A stretch of DNA of 9,895 bases from Bryobacteraceae bacterium (GTDB taxonomy: Bacteria > Acidobacteriota > Terriglobia > Bryobacterales > Bryobacteraceae). Location of the stretch: positions 1 through 9,895 of the forward strand of contig JANXXV010000816.1 in NCBI GenBank assembly GCA_025350445.1. Reading direction: 5' to 3'. The position numbers and the translations under genes were made by a program. Position 1 is the first letter of the stretch. Each line of letters starts with the position of its first letter. This document shows, one piece after another, positions 5,584-9,895 of this stretch. The notes under the pieces were generated by a model. That model made no database searches. It was not told the DNA's origin and was given only the letters and a program-made list of their open reading frames with translations.

Positions 5584-7317
5584 ATGTCCTTTACCTTTAT
5601 CCGCACTTCTTTACTGGCACTTATAACCTCCGGCGGGATCTACGCCCAGGCCCCTTCCATTGGCGCCTGCACAATACTTCCTGCCGACAATATCTGGAAC
5701 ACTCCTGTGGATACCCTGCCTGTCTCCGCAAATTCAGCCACCTACGTCGCCACCATCGGACCCGCCGCGCCCGTCCATGCCGATTTCGGTTCGGGAACCT
5801 GGAACGGAGGCCCCATTGGAATCCCGTTCCTCAAACTGCCCGGAACTCAACCCAAATGGACCGCGACGTTCCTCTACTGGGACGAAAGCGACGCCGGCCC
5901 CTATGCCATCCCGCTCACCGCGCCCATCGAAGGCGGGGCAAGCAGCACTGGCGACCGCCACGCCATCTCGGTAGACGTCGACAATTGCATTCTCTATGAG
6001 CTCTACCGCGCCTTTCCCCAGGCCGCAAGTTGGAAGGCGGATTCCGGCGCAATCTATAACCTGAAGTCGAACGATCTGCGTCCCTCCACCTGGACCTCAG
6101 CCGATGCCGCCGGCCTGCCAATCATGCCTGGCCTGGCCCGTTACGATGAAGTGGCCACGGGTGAAATCCGCCACGCCCTCCGCTTCACCGTTCCCCAAAC
6201 CCTGCGCGCCTTCATCTGGCCCGCCCGGCACTACGCCTCCAGCTTGACCGACCCGCGTTATCCCCCAATGGGCCAGCGATTCCGCCTGAAAGCCGCGTTC
6301 GATATTTCGCCGTTTCCAGCCGATGTCCAGGTGATTCTCCGCGCGCTAAAGAAGTACGGCATGATCTTGGCCGACAATGGCTCCCCGTGGTTCATTTCCG
6401 GCGAACCCGATTCGCGCTGGAATAATGACAACCTCGGCCTGATGCGAAACATCAGCGGCTCGGCCTTTGAAGCGGTAGACGAAAGTGCCTTGATGGTTGA
6501 CCCCAACTCCGGCCAGGCCAAACAGTCGGGTCCCTCGGTATCGGTAGCGCCGGCCACGGTAACGCTTACCACCCAAGCCACCAGGCAATTCACCGCAATC
6601 GTCCAGAACTCCCCAACGCAAGCGGTAACGTGGTCGGTAAACGGGGTCGCCACTGGAAATTCAGAGGTCGGCTACATCGACGCGAACGGCCTGTACTCGG
6701 CGCCGTCGTTCGTGCCCACCCCGGCAACCGTAACCGTGCAGGCAGCCATCACCGCCACCCCCGCCATCCTGGGAACTGCCAGCGTCACCATTCAGCTCCC
6801 TGTCCCATCACCGTCCGTCTCTTCCGTCACGCCGAACCCGGTAACGGTTGGCAGCTTCACCCTGACTGTAAACGGCAGTGCCTTCCAAAGCGGAGCGGTA
6901 GTGAAATGGAACGGCGCCGCTCTCACCACGACCTATGTATCGGCGTCAAAACTAACAGCCACCGGCTCCACGTCTTCTGTTAGCAGCGCGGTAGCCGTCA
7001 CCGTCACCAATCCCGGTGGCCAGGGTTCGAACACGGTTAACATTGCGGTAGCGGCCCCGGCCACCACCGTGAGCATCTCGCCCGCCACCGCAAGGATCAG
7101 AATCCGCCAGACCCATCAGTTCACCGCGAACACGAAAGTCGTCTGGAAGATCAATGGCGTAACCGGTGGAAACTCCACTCTGGGTAAAATCAACACCGCC
7201 GGCCTCTATACGGCTCCCAATGCGGTGCCCTCGCCGGCCACGGTAACGCTCACAGCGGTCAGCACCGTAGACCCATCGAAGTCCGGGACAGCCGCCATCG
7301 CCATTGTCCGCCGATAG
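5584..7317 (+). CDS. Secreted protein: conserved N-terminal domain of unknown function plus Ig-like/IPT-like repeats
   Basis: A 577-residue exported protein. ATG 5584 is chosen because GGAG (5575-5578) is five bases upstream and it places a Sec signal peptide (MSFTFIRTSLLALITS...YAQA) at the N terminus; ATG 5557 is in frame but lacks a ribosome binding site. Residues about 24-315 form one conserved-looking domain beginning CTILPADNIWNTPVDTLPV. It has motifs GDRH (His126), EIRHALRF (His197) and WPARHYAS (His216), plus Cys29 and Cys135, which could form a disulfide outside the cytoplasm. From memory, similar hypothetical proteins occur in Actinobacteria and Acidobacteria. A stalk follows: a Big2-like Ig domain (about 318-405), an IPT/TIG-like domain (about 407-490, starting PSVSSVTPNPVTVG), and a second Big2-like domain (about 492-577). 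The two Big2-like units share the GLY(S/T)AP and PATVT motifs, so they are an internal duplication. Function unknown; surface binding or glycan contact is plausible. Confidence 0.85.
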   Translation: MSFTFIRTSLLALITSGGIYAQAPSIGACTILPADNIWNTPVDTLPVSANSATYVATIGPAAPVHADFGSGTWNGGPIGIPFLKLPGTQPKWTATFLYWDESDAGPYAIPLTAPIEGGASSTGDRHAISVDVDNCILYELYRAFPQAASWKADSGAIYNLKSNDLRPSTWTSADAAGLPIMPGLARYDEVATGEIRHALRFTVPQTLRAFIWPARHYASSLTDPRYPPMGQRFRLKAAFDISPFPADVQVILRALKKYGMILADNGSPWFISGEPDSRWNNDNLGLMRNISGSAFEAVDESALMVDPNSGQAKQSGPSVSVAPATVTLTTQATRQFTAIVQNSPTQAVTWSVNGVATGNSEVGYIDANGLYSAPSFVPTPATVTVQAAITATPAILGTASVTIQLPVPSPSVSSVTPNPVTVGSFTLTVNGSAFQSGAVVKWNGAALTTTYVSASKLTATGSTSSVSSAVAVTVTNPGGQGSNTVNIAVAAPATTVSISPATARIRIRQTHQFTANTKVVWKINGVTGGNSTLGKINTAGLYTAPNAVPSPATVTLTAVSTVDPSKSGTAAIAIVRR

Positions 7318-7332
7318 CGGCCCATAAGGACG

Positions 7333-7367
7333 GCGGACCCCCAGGTCCGCAACGGACCCCTGGTCCG
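7333..7367. repeat. Two tandem hairpins (GGACC/GGTCC) after the secreted-protein gene
   Basis: GCGGACC-CCCA-GGTCCGC (7333-7350) is a perfect 7-bp stem with a four-base loop. Two bases later CGGACC-CCT-GGTCCG (7353-7367) is a perfect 6-bp stem with a three-base loop. The two hairpins are near-copies of each other, and the outer arms can also pair into one longer imperfect stem. The element lies 16 bp past the stop. No T run follows, so it is either a transcript-end stabiliser or an interspersed REP-like unit rather than a standard intrinsic terminator. Confidence 0.6.
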
Positions 7368-7392
7368 CTCGCGCTCAATTTGAAAATAGTCC

Positions 7393-7421
7393 TTTCCATG
7401 CGCACTTGATAAGGCTATACT
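7393..7421 (+). promoter_or_regulatory. Sigma70-like promoter for the TonB-dependent receptor gene
   Basis: TTTCCA (7393-7398, four of six against TTGACA) and TATACT (7416-7421, five of six against TATAAT) are 17 bp apart. A start near 7428 would give a leader of about 90 bases. This is the best promoter match in the window. Confidence 0.5.
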
Positions 7422-7461
7422 GGATCAATTTTGCAAGTCTCGCGGACAAGTTGGGCCACGC

Positions 7462-7479
7462 GATAGAACCGTTTCTATC
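7462..7479 (+). promoter_or_regulatory. Leader dyad GATAGAA-CCGT-TTCTATC
   Basis: A perfect 7-bp inverted repeat with a four-base loop lies in the presumed 5' leader of the receptor gene, about 40 bp before its start. It could act as an operator or as an mRNA hairpin. It is AT-rich against a GC-rich background. Confidence 0.4.
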
Positions 7480-7504
7480 TGCCACAGCTCTGCCTGCGCC
7501 ATAT

Positions 7505-7512
7505 AAGGGTGG
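7505..7512 (+). promoter_or_regulatory. Ribosome binding site of the receptor gene
   Basis: AAGGGTGG is seven bases before ATG 7520 and gives a fair anti-Shine-Dalgarno match. The ATG it serves is followed at once by a clear signal peptide, which confirms the start. Confidence 0.5.
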
Positions 7513-7519
7513 CTCACGA

Positions 7520-9895
7520 ATGCGATCTCGTATACTTTCTTTCGCGCTCTCTCTATTCGCGTTGGTCTTCATCTCGTCAACGCTTTCCGCACAAGAGGTT
7601 ACCGCCGGTATCTTCGGCGTAGTGCAAGACAGCTCCTCAGCCGTGATTCCCGGTGCTCAAATCCGGCTCAAAAATGCGGAGACCGGTCGAACATGGCAGA
7701 CCATCGCCGACGAGTCCGGCGCGTTCTCAATTACTCTTCTGCCCATCGGCACCTATGAGGCAGCCGTCGAAACACAAGGCTTCAAGCGAACTGTAGTCAG
7801 CGATGTCGTATTGCGGGTAAACGATAACCGGCGCTTCGTCTTCACCATGGAAGTCGGCCAACTCGCCGAGCAGGTAACCGTGGAAGCCAACGCCGTGGCG
7901 GTGGACGTGGCAACCGGCGCCACCAGCCAATTGCTGGAAGGCTCCGACATGGTGAAAATGCCATCCCGCGGACGCAACGTCCAGCCCTTTGCATTGCTCA
8001 TGCCCGGCGTTGTATCCACCACTCCCTATGACCGCCGCAACAATAATTCCGCCGTCAACGGCGTTCGCCCAACTCACAACGCCTGGCTGATCGATGGCGG
8101 CTATAACATCGATACGGGCGGCAACTGGGGTTCCCCGCTCGCGCCCAACATCGAAACCGTATCCGAGTTCCGCGCCATTCGAGGCAACTACTCGGCCGAG
8201 TTCGGCACCGGCGGCGGCTCGCAGTTCAACGTCATCACCAAAGGCGGAACCAACAACCTGCACGGGTCGCTCTACTACTTCCAACGGAACGACAAATTGA
8301 ATGCGCGGAACTATTTCTCGCCCACCCGCGACCCTTTCATCGGCAACGATTTCGGCGGCTCCGTCGGCGGCCCCGTCTACATCCCCAAGCTCTACAATGG
8401 CAAGAACAAAACATTCTTCTTCATCCTTATTGGAAACATTAAGGAACGGCGCCAGCAGCGCTTCACCCAGATCCTGCCCACCGCCGCCTACCGCTCCGGC
8501 GACTTTTCCGCGCTCAACCGCGCCATCTACGATTCAGCCTCCGGCGCCCCGTTTCCAGGCAATATCATTCCGTCCTCCCGAATCGATAAAAACGGCGCCG
8601 CCTACGCCAAGCTCTATCCCAATCCCAACTTCACTAATTCAGCCGGGCAAAACTGGACCGCTCTGCAAGGCCGTCTGGATAACACCGACGAGAAAAACTT
8701 CCGCGTCGATCACAATTTCAACGACAACAACCGGCTGATGTTTCGCTACACTCCGGAATACCGCGTGTCCCGCTACAAGGAAGGCCCGGGCTTCGCCATC
8801 TTCACCCGCGAAGATCAAACGCCCGCTCAGAATATGACCGCGAATTTCACATCGGCCATCCGTCCCACTTTGTTGAACGACTTCAATTGGGTCCGGTCCC
8901 ACAATCGCATTAAGCAGTTTCCCGCCGACGTTAGCCCTTCTTCGACAGGCATCAGCATTCCGCAACTGTTCATCGACGACGCAACCACCTATCCCCTTAC
9001 CAGCCTCAACCTCACTAAGGTTCCAGACCGCATTCCCACCATCAGCTCCATAGTCGGTTACGCGCCCTTGAATAACGCCACGCCCTGGAGCAACTATCAG
9101 ACGATCTATGAGTTCAAGGACAACTTGACCTGGATCAAGAACAAACACACGTTCAAGACCGGCTTCAACTACTCGTACGAAATCAAATTCGAACCCACCA
9201 ACACCAACGTCTTCGGCGACTTCAATTTTGATGGGCGCGCTACCGGACCCTCAGGCGGACTAGGCGACGCGTTTGCCGATCTGCTACTCGGAAAAGCTTC
9301 CGCCTACAGCGAAACCAACACCGTCGCCTTCAACGACAATCGCCGCAATGCCTTTGAAATGTACGTGGACGATTCCTGGAAAATATCCAAACGCCTTACG
9401 CTCAACATCGGTGTCCGCTATTCCATTTTCCCGCCGGCACATGAACCGAACAACCGCTTCCGCGTCTTGATCCCGTCGCTCTACAACGCATCGAAGGCAG
9501 TCGCGGTCGATTCCGCCGGTCACATTGCCCGCGGAGTGGGCGACCGCTTCAACGGCCTGGCGGACCCCACCAACTACTGGAAGAATTCCAAGACCAACTT
9601 CGCTCCGCGCTTCTCTTTCGCCTACGATGTGTTCGGCAACGGTAAGACTGCGGTCCGCGGCGGCTACGGCATCTTCTACTCCCGCGAAATCCTGGGCGCG
9701 TTCATTCTGATGTCAGGCAATCCGCCGTTCTCGGAATTGTTGCAGGTCACCAACACTTCGCTCTCGAACCCAGGTGGCGGAACCACCCGGAATTTCGATC
9801 TGCCAATCACGCTCGGGAACATCGATACGAACCAGCTAACCCCCTACACCCAGCAGTATAATTTCAACATCCAGCACGCCCTCGGCAGCACCATG
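7520..9895 (+). CDS. TonB-dependent receptor, Oar-like, with N-terminal carboxypeptidase-regulatory domain (3' truncated)
   Basis: The frame is open from ATG 7520 to the window edge: 792 codons with no stop; Acidobacteria receptors of this type usually run to 1000-1200 residues. A Sec signal peptide (MRSRILSFALSLFALVFISS...LSAQ) ends near residue 25. Residues about 27-121 are a CarboxypepD_reg beta-sandwich (IFGVVQDSSSAVIPGAQIRL, DESGAF, LPIGTYEAAV, GFKR). The plug follows (about 140-240), with MPSRGRNVQPFALLMPGV, an AVNGVR segment, WLIDGGYN, ETVSEFRAI and SAEFGTGGGSQFNVITKGGTN. The barrel starts at LHGSLYYF and includes NDFGGSVGGPVYIP, FRVDHNFNDNN and, near the end, AYDVFGNGKTAVRGGYGIFYSRE and TPYTQQYNFNIQHALG. 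These are hallmarks of the outer-membrane receptors expanded in Acidobacteria, often tied to polymer uptake. It has its own promoter and may be monocistronic on the 5' side. The ligand is unknown. Confidence 0.93.
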   Translation, partial: MRSRILSFALSLFALVFISSTLSAQEVTAGIFGVVQDSSSAVIPGAQIRLKNAETGRTWQTIADESGAFSITLLPIGTYEAAVETQGFKRTVVSDVVLRVNDNRRFVFTMEVGQLAEQVTVEANAVAVDVATGATSQLLEGSDMVKMPSRGRNVQPFALLMPGVVSTTPYDRRNNNSAVNGVRPTHNAWLIDGGYNIDTGGNWGSPLAPNIETVSEFRAIRGNYSAEFGTGGGSQFNVITKGGTNNLHGSLYYFQRNDKLNARNYFSPTRDPFIGNDFGGSVGGPVYIPKLYNGKNKTFFFILIGNIKERRQQRFTQILPTAAYRSGDFSALNRAIYDSASGAPFPGNIIPSSRIDKNGAAYAKLYPNPNFTNSAGQNWTALQGRLDNTDEKNFRVDHNFNDNNRLMFRYTPEYRVSRYKEGPGFAIFTREDQTPAQNMTANFTSAIRPTLLNDFNWVRSHNRIKQFPADVSPSSTGISIPQLFIDDATTYPLTSLNLTKVPDRIPTISSIVGYAPLNNATPWSNYQTIYEFKDNLTWIKNKHTFKTGFNYSYEIKFEPTNTNVFGDFNFDGRATGPSGGLGDAFADLLLGKASAYSETNTVAFNDNRRNAFEMYVDDSWKISKRLTLNIGVRYSIFPPAHEPNNRFRVLIPSLYNASKAVAVDSAGHIARGVGDRFNGLADPTNYWKNSKTNFAPRFSFAYDVFGNGKTAVRGGYGIFYSREILGAFILMSGNPPFSELLQVTNTSLSNPGGGTTRNFDLPITLGNIDTNQLTPYTQQYNFNIQHALGSTM

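Noticed and set aside
7727..8284. - strand open frame of 185 codons rich in Gly/Val/Ala
   Set aside because: It is antisense to the plug domain of the receptor, which has clear family motifs in the + frame.
8639..9148. - strand open frame of 169 codons
   Set aside because: Antisense shadow of the receptor barrel; no domain or start signal.
1..9895. CRISPR arrays, tRNA or rRNA genes, insertion sequences, attachment sites
   Set aside because: No regularly spaced repeats, cloverleaf-like segments, transposase frames or paired terminal repeats were seen on reading both strands by eye.

Overview
The window looks like chromosomal DNA of an Acidobacteriota member, probably close to Solibacter or Bryobacter. 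This is inferred from the GC-rich coding sequence, an Oar-like TonB-dependent receptor with an N-terminal carboxypeptidase-regulatory domain, a secreted protein with bacterial Ig-like repeats, and a tandem-hairpin intergenic element. No rRNA, tRNA, CRISPR array, transposase or phage gene was seen, so nothing points to a mobile element.

Region 1 (1-2568, + strand) is a compact three-gene operon: the C-terminal part of a Gfo/Idh/MocA oxidoreductase (its start lies outside the window), a zinc-dependent deacylase of the succinylglutamate desuccinylase/aspartoacylase family, and a threonine-synthase-like PLP enzyme with an N-terminal zinc ribbon. The genes overlap by 11 and 17 bp, and each downstream TTG start sits behind a good Shine-Dalgarno sequence. 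Oxidation, deacylation and PLP chemistry on an amino-acid-like compound is a reasonable guess at the pathway, but the substrate cannot be read from the sequence.

Region 2 (2800-4444, - strand) converges on region 1. It encodes two half-size EamA/DMT membrane proteins and a short-chain dehydrogenase, joined by ATGA and GTGA four-base overlaps. The two five-helix proteins probably pair to make one transporter, and the SDR is translationally coupled to them. A nitroreductase-family flavoprotein (4556-5143, - strand) lies 111 bp or more upstream and may be a separate unit.

Region 3 (5144-5583) is mostly non-coding. It holds a strong inverted repeat, a 68-codon ORF with a perfect ribosome binding site but no recognisable product, and a 12-bp palindrome in front of the next gene.

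Region 4 (5584-9895, + strand) encodes exported proteins. The first is a 577-residue secreted protein with a conserved N-terminal domain of unknown function followed by an Ig-like / IPT-like / Ig-like stalk. After it come two tandem hairpins, a sigma70-like promoter and a leader hairpin, then a large TonB-dependent receptor that runs off the right edge after 792 codons.

No clearly new defence or mobile system was found. The best candidates for follow-up are the split EamA pair coupled to an SDR that lacks the usual catalytic-tetrad Asn, the acyl-amino-acid-like operon, the His-containing secreted domain, and the tandem hairpin element.
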